Assembly (NCBI RefSeq): GCF_900101625.1
Contig: NZ_FMYZ01000010.1
Coordinates: 62,001 to 126,000 of the forward strand
Reading direction: 5' to 3'
DNA: 64,000 bases
Source of the DNA: Cupriavidus sp. YR651
GTDB lineage: Bacteria; Pseudomonadota; Gammaproteobacteria; Burkholderiales; Burkholderiaceae
The notes below the pieces were generated by a model, which was given only the letters and a program-made list of their open reading frames with translations, was not told where the DNA came from and searched no databases. The translations under genes were made by a program, and so were the position numbers. Of this stretch, positions 33,522 to 42,228 are shown piece after piece (position 1 is the first letter of the stretch; the number at the start of each line of letters is the position of its first letter).

Positions 33522-33803
33522 ATGAATAAAGGTGAACTGGTATCAGCCATCGCCGCGGAAGCAGAACTCAGCAACGCCGCCGCCGAGCGCGCGCTGAACG
33601 CTGCGCTGGACAGCATCAAGAAGGCAGTGGCCAAGGGGGACTCGGTCACGCTGGTAGGCTTTGGTAGCTTCAGCTCGGGCAAGCGTGCTGCCCGTACCGG
33701 CCGCAATCCGCGCACCGGCGAAACGATCAAGATCCCGGCCGCCAAGACGGTGAAGTTCTCCGCCGGCCAGGGCTTCAAGGACGCCGTGAACAAGAAGAAG
33801 TAA
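33522..33803 (+). CDS. hupB: DNA-binding protein HU
   Basis: A 93-aa nucleoid protein of the HU/IHF family. It starts MNKGELVSAIA, has the core GFGSFSSGKRAARTGRNPRTGE with the DNA-intercalating proline, and ends KDAVNKKK. It bends and compacts DNA. It has its own terminator at 33828-33856 and a striking inverted repeat in its leader. A second, tailed HU-like protein is encoded at 40524-40985. Confidence 0.95.
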   Translation: MNKGELVSAIAAEAELSNAAAERALNAALDSIKKAVAKGDSVTLVGFGSFSSGKRAARTGRNPRTGETIKIPAAKTVKFSAGQGFKDAVNKKK

Positions 33804-33827
33804 GCGCATCGCGTCTGCGAAGTAGAG

Positions 33828-33856
33828 AAAGCGGCCTCCCGGGCCGCTTTTCTTTT
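33828..33856 (+). terminator. Rho-independent terminator of hupB
   Basis: AAAGCGGCC and GGCCGCTTT enclose TCCCG, followed by TCTTTT. Confidence 0.88.
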
Positions 33857-33982
33857 GCCCGTCAAATTCAGGCCGTCCCATTTTGGGATTTGGACGCGCG
33901 ACAGAACCGCCGTGAATCTTTCATCGCAACGCCTGCCGGGTTACACTGCCCGCGCCTTAGGCTCGATTCTGGATTTTCTGCG

Positions 33983-34468
33983 ATGAACGATTTATCCCAC
34001 CAGCTTTCCATGACCGTGCTGATGACGCCGGACATGGCCAATTTCTCCGGCAATGTGCACGGGGGCACCATTCTCAAATACCTGGATATGGTGGCCTATG
34101 CCTGCGCCAGCCGCTATGCCGGCCGTTATGTCGTCACGCTGTCCGTCGACCAGGTGGTGTTCCGCCAGCCGATTCATGTGGGCGAACTGGTGACATTCCT
34201 CGCAGCCGTCAACTACACGGGCCGCAGCTCGATGGAAATCGGCATCAAGGTGGTAACGGAAAACATCCGCAGCAAGGTCGTACGACATACCAACAGCTGC
34301 TATTTCACGATGGTGGCCGTGGATGACAATGGCGCCCCCGCCGAGGTACCGCCGCTGCAGCCGCGCGACGAAGTGGAGCGCCAGCGCTTCGAGGCGGCCA
34401 AGCAGCGCCGCGAGCTCCGCCAGGAAATGGAAAAGCGGCACGATGAGATCAAGGGTTCCACGCCCTGA
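33983..34468 (+). CDS. Acyl-CoA thioesterase, hotdog fold (YciA-like)
   Basis: A 161-aa cytoplasmic thioesterase. The hotdog motif NFSGNVHGGTILKYLDMVAYACASRYAG carries the active-site Asn/His-Gly-Gly and the catalytic Asp in two overlapping segments, followed by VTLSVDQVVF. The C-terminal 35 residues are a charged helix rich in Glu, Arg and Lys. It hydrolyses acyl-CoA to free acid and CoA. It is followed 46 nt later by creA on the same strand. Confidence 0.9.
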   Translation: MNDLSHQLSMTVLMTPDMANFSGNVHGGTILKYLDMVAYACASRYAGRYVVTLSVDQVVFRQPIHVGELVTFLAAVNYTGRSSMEIGIKVVTENIRSKVVRHTNSCYFTMVAVDDNGAPAEVPPLQPRDEVERQRFEAAKQRRELRQEMEKRHDEIKGSTP

Positions 34469-34514
34469 CGCCGCCATGCTCATGGATAGTTTCCGAATCG
34501 GCCGGGGGTTCAGG

Positions 34515-35000
34515 ATGGCCCCCAGGATCACCGCCGGAATCGCTGCCGGGATGGCCACTGGTCTGATGGCGATGGCCGGTGCCGCACAGGCCGAGGAAAT
34601 CGGCAGCGTCAGCACGAATTTCCGCATGACCGGGTCCGACAAGGTCGTGATCGAGGCCTATGACGACCCGCAGGTCGAAGGCATTACCTGCTACGTCTCG
34701 CGTGCGCGGACGGGTGGCATCAAGGGCACGCTCGGCATGGCGGAAGACCCGCCCGAGGCCTCCATCGCGTGCCGTCAGGTTGGCACCATCGCGTTCAAGG
34801 GGCCGATCAAGGCCCAGGACGACGTGTTCACCGAGCGGATGTCGATCCTGTTCAAGACGCTCCATGTGGTACGCGCGGTCGACCGCAAGCGCAACACGCT
34901 GGTCTACCTGACGTATTCGGATCGGATCGTCAGCGGCAGCCCGCAGAACGCCGTGACCGCCGTGCCGGTGCCGGCCGGGACGCCGATTCCGGTGAAGTAA
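34515..35000 (+). CDS. creA: CreA family periplasmic protein
   Basis: A 161-aa protein with a signal peptide ending AQA-EE (residue 24) when started at 34515, which follows GGGGG. The body carries the CreA signature: EEIGSVSTNFRM, AYDDPQVEGITCYVSRARTGG and IKGTLGMAEDP, followed by LVYLTYSDRIVSGSPQNAV. Two Cys may pair. The function of CreA is unknown despite wide distribution. Upstream in-frame ATGs (34476, 34482) are possible but lack a ribosome site. Confidence 0.9.
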   Translation: MAPRITAGIAAGMATGLMAMAGAAQAEEIGSVSTNFRMTGSDKVVIEAYDDPQVEGITCYVSRARTGGIKGTLGMAEDPPEASIACRQVGTIAFKGPIKAQDDVFTERMSILFKTLHVVRAVDRKRNTLVYLTYSDRIVSGSPQNAVTAVPVPAGTPIPVK

Positions 35001-35022
35001 GGGCCGGACGGAACGGACGACG

Positions 35023-35046
35023 GAAGGGGCCTTCGCCGGCCCCTTC
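35023..35046. terminator. Hairpin between convergent creA and the acyl-CoA ligase gene
   Basis: GAAGGGGCC and GGCCCCTTC enclose TTCGCC. No clear U-tract is present on either side. Confidence 0.5.
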
Positions 35047-35096
35047 GCCCCTCCTGTTCCACACTGGCTGACGCTTCGCGCCCCGACATATCGCAC

Positions 35097-36851
35097 CTAC
35101 GCTTCGAACAGCTTCCGCAGGTTCGACTTCAGGATCTTGCCGTTTGGATTCCGGGGCAGCATCTCCGCGCGGACGATGACGCGCACCGGCACCTTGAACG
35201 CCGCCAGCCGCTCGCGCACAAACGCCTGCAGTTCCGCCTCCGTCGCCTGCATGCCCGGTTTCAAGCTGACCACCGCCGCCGGTTCTTCGCCCAGCGTGCG
35301 ATGCGGAATGCCCACCAGCGCGGCGTCCATGATGGCCGGATGCTCGTACAGCGCGCTTTCCACCTCGATGCAGTAAATGTTCTCGCCCCCGCGGATCAGC
35401 ATGTCCTTCATGCGATCCACGATGTAGAGGAAGCCGTCCTCATCCAGCCGTGCGATATCGCCGGTATGGAGCCAGCCGTCGACGAAGGTTTTTGCCGTGG
35501 CCTCGGGCTTGTTCCAGTAGCTGTGGACCACGTTGGCGCCCCGCACCATCAGTTCTCCGGTCTCGCCCACGGGCAGGGCGCGGCCAAAACCGTCGTCGAT
35601 CTTCATCTCGCCGATCGGCAGGGCCGGGCCGCTGCTGTCCGGCCGCTGGATGTATTCCTCGGCACTATGGCTGGTAAACGTGGCCGATGTCTCGGTCATG
35701 CCCCAGCCGATGCCAGGCGCCGCCGCCGGAAAAGCTTCCTTGATGCGTCGGACGAGTTCGGGCGAAGCCGGCGCGCCGCCGTAGTGCATGTTCTCCAGCG
35801 AGGTGAGATCGAAATCCCCGCGCTGCGGGTGCTCGATGATCTGCCACGCGATCGTCGGCACGCCGCCGGCCGACGTACACCGTTCCCGCTCGATCAGCGT
35901 CATGGCGCGCAAGGTATCCCAGCGATGCAGCAACACGACCTTGCTGCCGGTGGCCAGCGCGCCGTTGAGCACGGACATGCAGCCCGTGACATGAAAGAAC
36001 GGAACAGCCAGCAGGGAGCCTTTCTGCGGGGCGTTTGGATCGGGTTCCGGAATCGGCTGGCCCCGGCGCAGCAGGTTGCGCAGCGGACTGAACTGGCCGG
36101 CCACCGCAACCGAGGTGGCGTTGCGATGGGATCCCACCGCGCCTTTCGGCTTGCCGGTGGTGCCGGAGGTGTAGAAGATCGTGGCGTCTTCATCCGGATC
36201 CAGGGACACGGCCGGCAGGGACTGCGACGGCAGCTGCGTCCAGGTGTCGCAGGTCCCGATCACGGATTCGAGCGAGGCGATGCGCGGGTCCGCGTTGCCG
36301 CGGCCTGCGCCCGCTGGCAGGCGTGACACGTAGACGCGTTCCAGCGCCGGGCAATCCGGCAGGTGTTCGATGATCCGGTCCAGCCGTTCGCTGTCGACGA
36401 TGGCGACGCGGCTGCCGGAATCGGCCAGGCCGTATTCGAGCTCGGGCCCGGTCCACCAGGCGTTGAGCGGCGTCACGATGGCACCGGCCAGGACCGCGCC
36501 ATAGAACGCTACCGGCCATTCCGGCAGGTTGCGCATGGCAACCGCCACGCGATCGCCCTTGCGCACGCCGTCACGGACCAGTTGCTGGGCCAGCGCACTG
36601 GCAGCCAGGGCGAATGCGCGGTAGCTCACGCGCTCGTCCTCGTAGACGACAAAAGTTCTCTCGCCCCACGCCGCGGCAATCAGGAAGAGATCGCGCAATG
36701 TGGGCGGCGCATTCTTCCAGACCGTGGTGGGGATGCCCCGGATCACGCGCGTTTCCGTTTCGAACGGCGCGCCCGGCGCGGTCAGCCGGGCGTGGGCCTC
36801 GGCAAGGGAAATGGCCGGCCAGGTGCCGGTGCGCTGCGGTTGTTGCGACAT
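35097..36851 (-). CDS. Acyl-CoA synthetase, class I adenylate-forming enzyme
   Basis: A 584-aa AMP-forming ligase. The P-loop-like motif is IFYTSGTTGKPKG, the GWGMTETSATFT (A5) and WLHTGDIARLDEDGF (A7) motifs are intact, and the C-terminal catalytic Lys is in PRNPNGKILK. It activates a carboxylic acid with ATP and CoA. The acid is not readable; fatty and aromatic acids are both possible. It lies 87 nt downstream of a short-chain dehydrogenase on the same strand, suggesting a shared degradative pathway. Confidence 0.9.
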   Translation of the reverse strand: MSQQPQRTGTWPAISLAEAHARLTAPGAPFETETRVIRGIPTTVWKNAPPTLRDLFLIAAAWGERTFVVYEDERVSYRAFALAASALAQQLVRDGVRKGDRVAVAMRNLPEWPVAFYGAVLAGAIVTPLNAWWTGPELEYGLADSGSRVAIVDSERLDRIIEHLPDCPALERVYVSRLPAGAGRGNADPRIASLESVIGTCDTWTQLPSQSLPAVSLDPDEDATIFYTSGTTGKPKGAVGSHRNATSVAVAGQFSPLRNLLRRGQPIPEPDPNAPQKGSLLAVPFFHVTGCMSVLNGALATGSKVVLLHRWDTLRAMTLIERERCTSAGGVPTIAWQIIEHPQRGDFDLTSLENMHYGGAPASPELVRRIKEAFPAAAPGIGWGMTETSATFTSHSAEEYIQRPDSSGPALPIGEMKIDDGFGRALPVGETGELMVRGANVVHSYWNKPEATAKTFVDGWLHTGDIARLDEDGFLYIVDRMKDMLIRGGENIYCIEVESALYEHPAIMDAALVGIPHRTLGEEPAAVVSLKPGMQATEAELQAFVRERLAAFKVPVRVIVRAEMLPRNPNGKILKSNLRKLFEA

Positions 36852-36938
36852 GACTGCCTCCGGGACTGCATTGCAGATGGACGTGCAGAAACACGATGGC
36901 GGCGCGTCGGCGCGACGTGCCGCCCCGCAGGCGAGTGC

Positions 36939-37703
36939 TCAGATCGTGACGCCGCCATCCACGACCATGGCCTGTCCGGTCATGAAGGAGCTGGCCGCGG
37001 AGGCCAGGTAGCACGCGGCGCCGGCAATCTCGACCGGTTCGCCGATGCGGCGCAACGGGGCGCCTTGCGTGGATTGCTTGTAGCGCTCCGGGTCTTCCCA
37101 CAGCGCGCGGGCAAAGTCGGTCCGGATCAGGCCCGGGGCGATGCAGTTGACGCGCACGTTGTGCGGCCCGAACTCCACCGCCAGGTTGCGCGCGAGCTGG
37201 AAGTCGGCGGCTTTGGAGACGTTATAGACGCCGATCGTGGGCGAGCCGCGCAGGCCGCCGATCGACGACACGATGATGATGGACCCGTCGCGGCGCTCGA
37301 TCATCTGTGGTGCCACCATCTGGATCAGCCAGTGGTTGGAGATGACATTGTTGTCGAGCACCTTGCGGAACTGCTCGTCGGACACGCCGCTCATCGGCCC
37401 ATAGTACGGATTGGACGCCGCGTTGCAGACCAGTACGTCGATCCTGCCGAAGGCACGGTTTGTCTCGTCGACCAGGCGCTGCAGATCTTCCTTGGACGAG
37501 ATGTTGGCGGGCACGCCGATGGCGGTGCCGGCACCGTGCCGGGCGTTGATGGCGTCGACGACTTCCTGGCAGGCCTCGGCCTTGCGCGACGAGATGACGA
37601 CTTTGGCACCCTGTACGGCCATTTGCTCGGCAATGGCCCGGCCAATGCCGCGCGAGGAACCGGTGATGATGGCAACCTTGCCCGACAGATCGAACAATGA
37701 CAT
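36939..37703 (-). CDS. Short-chain dehydrogenase/reductase
   Basis: A 254-aa classical SDR. TGSSRGIG binds the nicotinamide cofactor, NNV supports the fold, and Ser-Tyr-Lys catalysis is seen in VSSIGG and YNVSKAA. The start at 37703 follows AGGAG. The Arg in SSRKAE after the second strand hints at NADPH use. It is upstream of, and probably cotranscribed with, the acyl-CoA synthetase. Substrate unknown, perhaps a hydroxyacyl intermediate. Confidence 0.9.
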   Translation of the reverse strand: MSLFDLSGKVAIITGSSRGIGRAIAEQMAVQGAKVVISSRKAEACQEVVDAINARHGAGTAIGVPANISSKEDLQRLVDETNRAFGRIDVLVCNAASNPYYGPMSGVSDEQFRKVLDNNVISNHWLIQMVAPQMIERRDGSIIIVSSIGGLRGSPTIGVYNVSKAADFQLARNLAVEFGPHNVRVNCIAPGLIRTDFARALWEDPERYKQSTQGAPLRRIGEPVEIAGAACYLASAASSFMTGQAMVVDGGVTI

Positions 37704-37945
37704 GGCGTCTCCTGATGGAATGCGACGGTCGTGCCGCCGCTTGATTGTGTGAAGTGGCCGGGACATTATGGGGACGCCGCCAGCCCCAGTCCACCGCCAA
37801 CCCACCTTGCCGGGCGCGGTATCAGCAAACTTTCTGCGGGCAATTCACGCGATGCATGACAGCGTGCCGCACCGTGGAATTTGCGGCACTCGGCGCGGCG
37901 CCGGCACGCGAGCGGATGCCACGCCCGCGCCGCCGAACGCGTCAT

Positions 37946-38833
37946 TCAGAGGGGGTTTTCCCTCGCCAGAAGGGTTGGCAACGTGCTGGCCAACGCACCG
38001 CGCAGGTCCTCGTCCAGGCGAATATGGAAGCGTTCGGCGAGCGTGTCGATGACCGCGTCCGCCGTGCGGAGCACCTGTTTGCGGACGCTGCCGTCCGCGG
38101 CGCGCTCCGAAAAATCACCGTTGCCGAGTGCGAGACGCGCATCGCCATCGCTGCGGGCCACCATCAACGTGTGGGTGAATGGGCTGTCCGGATGCGTGGA
38201 GACGTACCAGTTGCGCGCCACGAAATCGATCCGGGGCTGCGGCGTGAGGTCGAACCGGTAGATCACGCGCCAGCCATCCTCGCCATCCGCGGGGTTGCGC
38301 ACCGCCAGGTCGTAGGCATGAAACGCGGTGTTGGTGGCAGACGCCGGACTCGGCAGCAGGCGGTAGGGCGCGGCATCGTCGATCGGCAGGGAGAGCGGCA
38401 GCGCGCGATCCGGGGTCGGGCCACCGAAGCCGACATCGGCGATATAGCTTTCGTGCTCCACTTCCACGCGCAACAGCATGTGCGACAAGCCGGTGGGCGT
38501 GGCCTCCGGAACGTCCCAGCGCACCCGCGCCGCCAGCGGGATCACGGTGAAGCCGAGCGCCTTCAACCCGGCGCAGAACAGCGTATTGAGCTCGAAGCAG
38601 TAGCCCCCGCGGCCTTGCCGGACCAGCTTGTCGAAGATCGACGGCAGGTCGATGGCGACGGGTCGGCCCAGCAGCGAATTAAGGTTTTCGAATGGAAGAT
38701 GCGCCAGTTGCGCTGCGATCAGCGCATCGAGGGACGGCAGCGTCGGCGCGGGCGGGGTATCGATACCGATACGGGCCAGCCACGCGTGCAGCAGTTCCGG
38801 GGCAAGGGGTGCGATTTCGTCAGCGGGAAGCAT
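37946..38833 (-). CDS. Arylamine N-acetyltransferase
   Basis: A 295-aa acetyl-CoA:arylamine N-acetyltransferase (NAT). The catalytic triad is present: Cys79 in RGGYCFELN, His118 in GLSHMLL and Asp133 in IADVGFGG. It transfers acetyl groups to arylamines and hydrazines. It is just downstream of a Crp-type regulator on the same strand, and the 50 nt between them are filled by an 11-bp tandem array. The start at 38833 has a weak ribosome site. Confidence 0.92.
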   Translation of the reverse strand: MLPADEIAPLAPELLHAWLARIGIDTPPAPTLPSLDALIAAQLAHLPFENLNSLLGRPVAIDLPSIFDKLVRQGRGGYCFELNTLFCAGLKALGFTVIPLAARVRWDVPEATPTGLSHMLLRVEVEHESYIADVGFGGPTPDRALPLSLPIDDAAPYRLLPSPASATNTAFHAYDLAVRNPADGEDGWRVIYRFDLTPQPRIDFVARNWYVSTHPDSPFTHTLMVARSDGDARLALGNGDFSERAADGSVRKQVLRTADAVIDTLAERFHIRLDEDLRGALASTLPTLLARENPL

Positions 38834-38839
38834 GATGGG

Positions 38840-38894
38840 TCGTTCGCAGGCTGTTTGTGGACTCTTCGCGGACCTTTCGTGGGCTACTCGTAGG
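38840..38894 (-). repeat. Five degenerate 11-bp tandem units from the Crp-type gene stop into the spacer
   Basis: On the minus strand: CCTACGAGTAG (38894-38884, ending exactly with the stop codon), CCCACGAAAGG, TCCGCGAAGAG, TCCACAAACAG and CCTGCGAACGA (to 38840). The array fills almost the whole spacer to the next start codon. Confidence 0.85.
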
Positions 38895-39606
38895 CATCCA
38901 GCGCAGCCACGTCCAGCAGTTCGATGCCGGCGTAGTGCAGCCGCAGCAAGCCCCGCGATTCCAGTTCGCGCAGCGCGTGATTGACGGTCTGGCGGGACAG
39001 CCCAAGCATCTGGGCCAGCTGTTCCTGCGGAATTCGCAGCGCCAGCGGCGTGGAGGCGGGTTGCGCCGGCCGGTTGCCAAGCCCCTGCGCGAGCGCCGCC
39101 AGGCGGCGCGCCGTGCGGGCGGTGGGCGCCAGCAACTGGGCTTCCTCGACAAAGCGGAACGCCTGCCGCGTCTTGCTGGCCAGCAGGCGACCGAAAGCGG
39201 GCCACCATTCGGGATGAATCGCCAGCCGCGCATCCAGCGCCGCACGCGGCACGTTCAGCAGGGTCACGGCATTGATCGCGCGCGCGTCGTGCGTACGCGG
39301 CAGGTTGTCGAACAGGCAGATCTCGCCAAACCAGGTGCCGGGCTCCAGCAGACCGAGCAGCGCTTCCTTGCCCGTTGCCGCCGTGGCGTGGATCTGCATC
39401 GTGCCAGACAGGATGCAGTAGAGGCCATCGAACGGATCGCCGCGCGCGAACAGCGTGGCGCCGGGCGCCACGCGGCGTGGCCGGGCGTCCTCGAGCAGTG
39501 CCTGCTGCAGGGCCTCCGGCAGCGCGGCGAACCATGCGCCAGCGCGCACGGCGGCGAGTCCGTCGGCATCGAGGGATGGGGGCGGGGCAGGCGGGGCCAG
39601 ACCCAT
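38884..39606 (-). CDS. Crp/Fnr-family transcriptional regulator
   Basis: A 240-aa regulator. The cyclic-nucleotide-binding-type domain (about 25-145) includes LFARGDPFDGLYCILSGTMQI and GTWFGEICLFDNLPRTHDARA. The C-terminal winged helix includes IPQEQLAQMLGLSRQTVNHALRELE in overlapping parts. No Cys cluster for an iron-sulfur centre is seen, so it is not an Fnr-type oxygen sensor. Ligand unknown. The start at 39606 follows AGGAG. Confidence 0.92.
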   Translation of the reverse strand: MGLAPPAPPPSLDADGLAAVRAGAWFAALPEALQQALLEDARPRRVAPGATLFARGDPFDGLYCILSGTMQIHATAATGKEALLGLLEPGTWFGEICLFDNLPRTHDARAINAVTLLNVPRAALDARLAIHPEWWPAFGRLLASKTRQAFRFVEEAQLLAPTARTARRLAALAQGLGNRPAQPASTPLALRIPQEQLAQMLGLSRQTVNHALRELESRGLLRLHYAGIELLDVAALDAYE

Positions 39607-39781
39607 CGGGGCGTCTCCTGTCGTTGTTGTTCGGCGTTGCCGCCGCCGCGCGCGAACTGTCAAAAACCGGACAGACTCGTGTGCGTCGTGCCCACTACTA
39701 TAAATCCACATCGCCACCGGCACCGATGCTCCATGCACGTCAGGGACATCGCCAGCCGGGGCTTCCACCGGAGACGCCCCC

Positions 39782-40279
39782 GTGAAAACCCTGATCGAAC
39801 ATCTGGCCAGCTACGCGGCCTATCACCGCGATCCTCGCAACGTCCTCACGCATTTCATCGGCATTCCGATGATCGTGCTGGCGGTCACCACACTGCTCGG
39901 CCGCCCCGCGATGCCACTCGGCGACGGCGATCTGTTTCTGACGCCGGCAATGGTCGTGTACGCGCTGTCGTGTCTCTTCTACCTGCGCCTGTCGTTCGGC
40001 TTCGGCGTGGCGATGGCCGTCATCCTGGCCATTTTTCTCTGGGCCGGCGCGTGGATCGCCGCGCTGCCGACGGCCGCATGGCTGGTCACGGGCATCGGCC
40101 TGTTCGTCGTCGGCTGGATCATCCAGTTCGTCGGCCACTATTTCGAAGGACGCAAACCGGCCTTCGTCGACGACCTCGTCGGGCTGCTGGTGGGCCCGCT
40201 TTTTCTCGTCGCCGAGACGGCTTTCGCGATGGGCCTGGCGCGCGAAACGCACGACGCGATGATCGCGCATGCGCACTGA
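39782..40279 (+). CDS. Mpo1-like (DUF962) membrane protein
   Basis: A 165-aa protein with four hydrophobic helices and the DUF962 features: RDPRNVLTHFIGIPMIVLAV near the N-terminus and VGHYFEGRKPAFVDDLVGLL later. Yeast Mpo1 of this family is an Fe2+-dependent dioxygenase for 2-hydroxy fatty acids; the conserved His residues are kept. It starts at GTG. The bacterial role is not established. Confidence 0.88.
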   Translation: MKTLIEHLASYAAYHRDPRNVLTHFIGIPMIVLAVTTLLGRPAMPLGDGDLFLTPAMVVYALSCLFYLRLSFGFGVAMAVILAIFLWAGAWIAALPTAAWLVTGIGLFVVGWIIQFVGHYFEGRKPAFVDDLVGLLVGPLFLVAETAFAMGLARETHDAMIAHAH

Positions 40280-40523
40280 ACGGTGCGATTCGCACGCGTC
40301 CGACATCGCGAAAGTGGGGGGACGTAGGCCTCCAACGCGCATCCGCTGACGCAAACCAGCGACAAAACCCGGGGTTTTCACTTGGTTTGACCTGTCGCAT
40401 GTACGAAAAGCCCTTGACTTGCGGTGGTTTCCGCTATGATTCAGTGCGTACCGGCACCCATGATCTGCGACGCGTATAGCGTTGCAATTCGCCGGGACAC
40501 TTCTTCAACTCTCGTATATCGAT

Positions 40524-40985
40524 ATGGCGACCAAAGCGAAACCGACCGCGAAGACTGCAACCAAGCCCGCTGCCAAGAAGGCCGCGGCAACCAAAGCACC
40601 CGTGAAGGCTGCTGCCAAGAAGGCCGCTCCGGCCAAGAAGGCTGCTCCCTCCGCCGCCGCGGCAACCCCGCGTCCGCTGAAGGACACCTTCAACAAGTCG
40701 AGCCTGGTCGCTCACCTGGTAGCTCAAACCCAGCTGGAAGCCAAGGCCGTGAAGTCGGTGCTGGCCCATCTGGAAAGCACGATCGTTGGCGCGCTGAACA
40801 AGAAGGGCGCTGGCGAATTCACGCTGCCGGGCCTGCTGAAGGTGACCGCACAGCAAGTGCCGGCCAAGAAGAAGCGCTTCGGCAAGGACCCGTTCACTGG
40901 CGAAGAGCGTTGGTTCCCGGCCAAGCCGGCCAGCGTCAAGGTCAAGGTGCGCCCGCTGAAGAAGCTGAAGGACGCCGCGGCCTGA
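40524..40985 (+). CDS. HU-family DNA-binding protein with Ala/Lys/Pro-rich N-terminal tail
   Basis: A 153-aa protein. Residues 1-50 are a histone-H1-like tail of Lys, Ala, Pro and Thr repeats (AKKAA-type units). Residues 55-153 are an HU-like fold (FNKSSLVAHLVAQTQLEAKAV, then GEFTLPGLLKVTAQQVPAKKKRFGKDPFTGEE). It probably binds DNA with the tail adding charge. The start at 40524 has no strong ribosome site; an in-frame TTG at 40482 is less likely. It has a good terminator. Confidence 0.9.
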   Translation: MATKAKPTAKTATKPAAKKAAATKAPVKAAAKKAAPAKKAAPSAAAATPRPLKDTFNKSSLVAHLVAQTQLEAKAVKSVLAHLESTIVGALNKKGAGEFTLPGLLKVTAQQVPAKKKRFGKDPFTGEERWFPAKPASVKVKVRPLKKLKDAAA

Positions 40986-41043
40986 TCGCCACGACCTTTG
41001 GTAGTCGCTGCTCCGGTTTCGATTCGTCGGCGCCGGACAGCTT

Positions 41044-41077
41044 AAAACCCCACGTTCTCACGAGCGTGGGGTTTTTT
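41044..41077 (+). terminator. Rho-independent terminator of the tailed HU gene
   Basis: AAAACCCCACG and CGTGGGGTTTT enclose a 10-nt loop, with a run of six T residues. Confidence 0.93.
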
Positions 41078-41163
41078 GTTGGGCGATGCCCCCGAATCAC
41101 CAAGCCTTGAAGGTGCGCGATTTCCGCGCGCGATGCCCGCTCGGGAATCGCTCACCCGGAACA

Positions 41164-41186
41164 GCGGGCTCAATATGGCGGGCTCA
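41164..41186 (-). repeat. Duplicated 9-mer over the glutaminase stop
   Basis: On the minus strand TGAGCCCGC occurs at 41186-41178, where TGA is the stop codon, and again at 41172-41164, giving a 14-nt period. Confidence 0.65.
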
Positions 41187-42098
41187 GAACAACGAGTGCC
41201 CGCTCAGCGTAGTCAGCCACTCAAGCGCCTGGACGCCGGCGAGGGAATTGCCGTGCGCGTCGAGTCCCGGCGACCACACGCAGACCGCCCATTCGCCCGG
41301 CAGCACCGCTACGATGCCCCCGCCCACGCCGCTCTTGGCGGGCAGGCCGACGCGGTAGACGAAGTCCCCCGCCGCGTCGTAGGTGCCGCAGGTCAGCATC
41401 AGCGCGGACAGCCGCTTGGTCGGGCTTTCGTCCAGGATCCGTTCCCGGCTGTAGGGCACCACGCCGCCATTGGCCAGGAACAGCGCCGCGCGCGCCAGGT
41501 CCTCGCAGCTCATGGTGATCGCGCACTGGCGGCAATACGCGTCGATGACCGTTTCCACCGACATCTCGATCCGGCCAAAGCTCTTCATGAAGTGCGCCAT
41601 GGCGCGGTTGCGGTCGGCGTGGTCGAGTTCGGACTGCGCCACGCAAGGGTCGTAGTCGATTGCCGGGTTGTTGCTGAGGCGACGCAGGAACTGCACCAGC
41701 GCCGTCTCGGCCTGGACAAAACGGCCGCAGAGCACGTCAGTCACCACCAGCGCCCCGGCGTTGATGAACGGATTGCGTGGGATCCCTTGCTCGTATTCGA
41801 GCTGGACCAGCGAATTGAAGGCGTTGCCGGACGGCTCGCGCCCCACGCGCTGCCACAGGTCTTCACCGAGCAGCTGGAATGCCAGCGTGCAGGAAAACAG
41901 CTTGGAGATGCTCTGGATCGAGAACGGCACGGTGGCATCGCCCACGCCGTAGCAATCGCCTTGGGGCGTGACCAGCGCCATGCCGAAATGATCCGGCGAG
42001 ACGTTGCAGAGTTCGGGGATGTAATCCGCCACACGGCCCTTGCCGATCAGTGGCTGGATGTCGTGGTGGATGCGGGCGAGGATCGCGGGATAGTCCAT
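41184..42098 (-). CDS. glsA: Glutaminase (serine-dependent beta-lactamase-like fold)
   Basis: About 304 aa. The SxxK catalytic motif is SISK (S63-K66 from this start). YIPELCNV, FSIQSISKLF and NPFINAGALV are hallmark segments. It hydrolyses glutamine to glutamate and ammonia. An ATG four codons upstream (42110) is an equally possible start, as neither has a Shine-Dalgarno site. It is monocistronic. Confidence 0.95.
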   Translation of the reverse strand: MDYPAILARIHHDIQPLIGKGRVADYIPELCNVSPDHFGMALVTPQGDCYGVGDATVPFSIQSISKLFSCTLAFQLLGEDLWQRVGREPSGNAFNSLVQLEYEQGIPRNPFINAGALVVTDVLCGRFVQAETALVQFLRRLSNNPAIDYDPCVAQSELDHADRNRAMAHFMKSFGRIEMSVETVIDAYCRQCAITMSCEDLARAALFLANGGVVPYSRERILDESPTKRLSALMLTCGTYDAAGDFVYRVGLPAKSGVGGGIVAVLPGEWAVCVWSPGLDAHGNSLAGVQALEWLTTLSGHSLF

Positions 42099-42138
42099 GC
42101 GGGCAAGCATAGCAGCGAGCGTGCCAGCTCGGGCCCAT

Positions 42139-42168
42139 GAAAAAAGGGAGCCGGCATGGCGGCTCCCT
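42139..42168 (-). terminator. Rho-independent terminator of kdgD
   Basis: AGGGAGCC and GGCTCCCT form the stem. On the minus strand it is followed by a run of T residues (TTTTTT). A second GC hairpin (AACCCGGG / CCCGGGTT) lies between it and the gene. Confidence 0.85.
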
Positions 42169-42212
42169 CTTCGTCAGCGACGAACCCGGGGCAGGGCCCG
42201 GGTTTCGCGGCC

Positions 42213-42228
42213 TTACTGCGTTACTGCG
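42213..42228 (-). repeat. Exact 8-bp duplication at the kdgD stop
   Basis: On the minus strand CGCAGTAA (42228-42221, ending with the TAA stop) is followed directly by an identical CGCAGTAA (42220-42213). Confidence 0.85.

Noticed and set aside
38840..38894. A CRISPR array or other spaced repeat
   Set aside because: The units are 11 bp, contiguous and degenerate, with no spacers and no cas genes. The same applies to the other short arrays.
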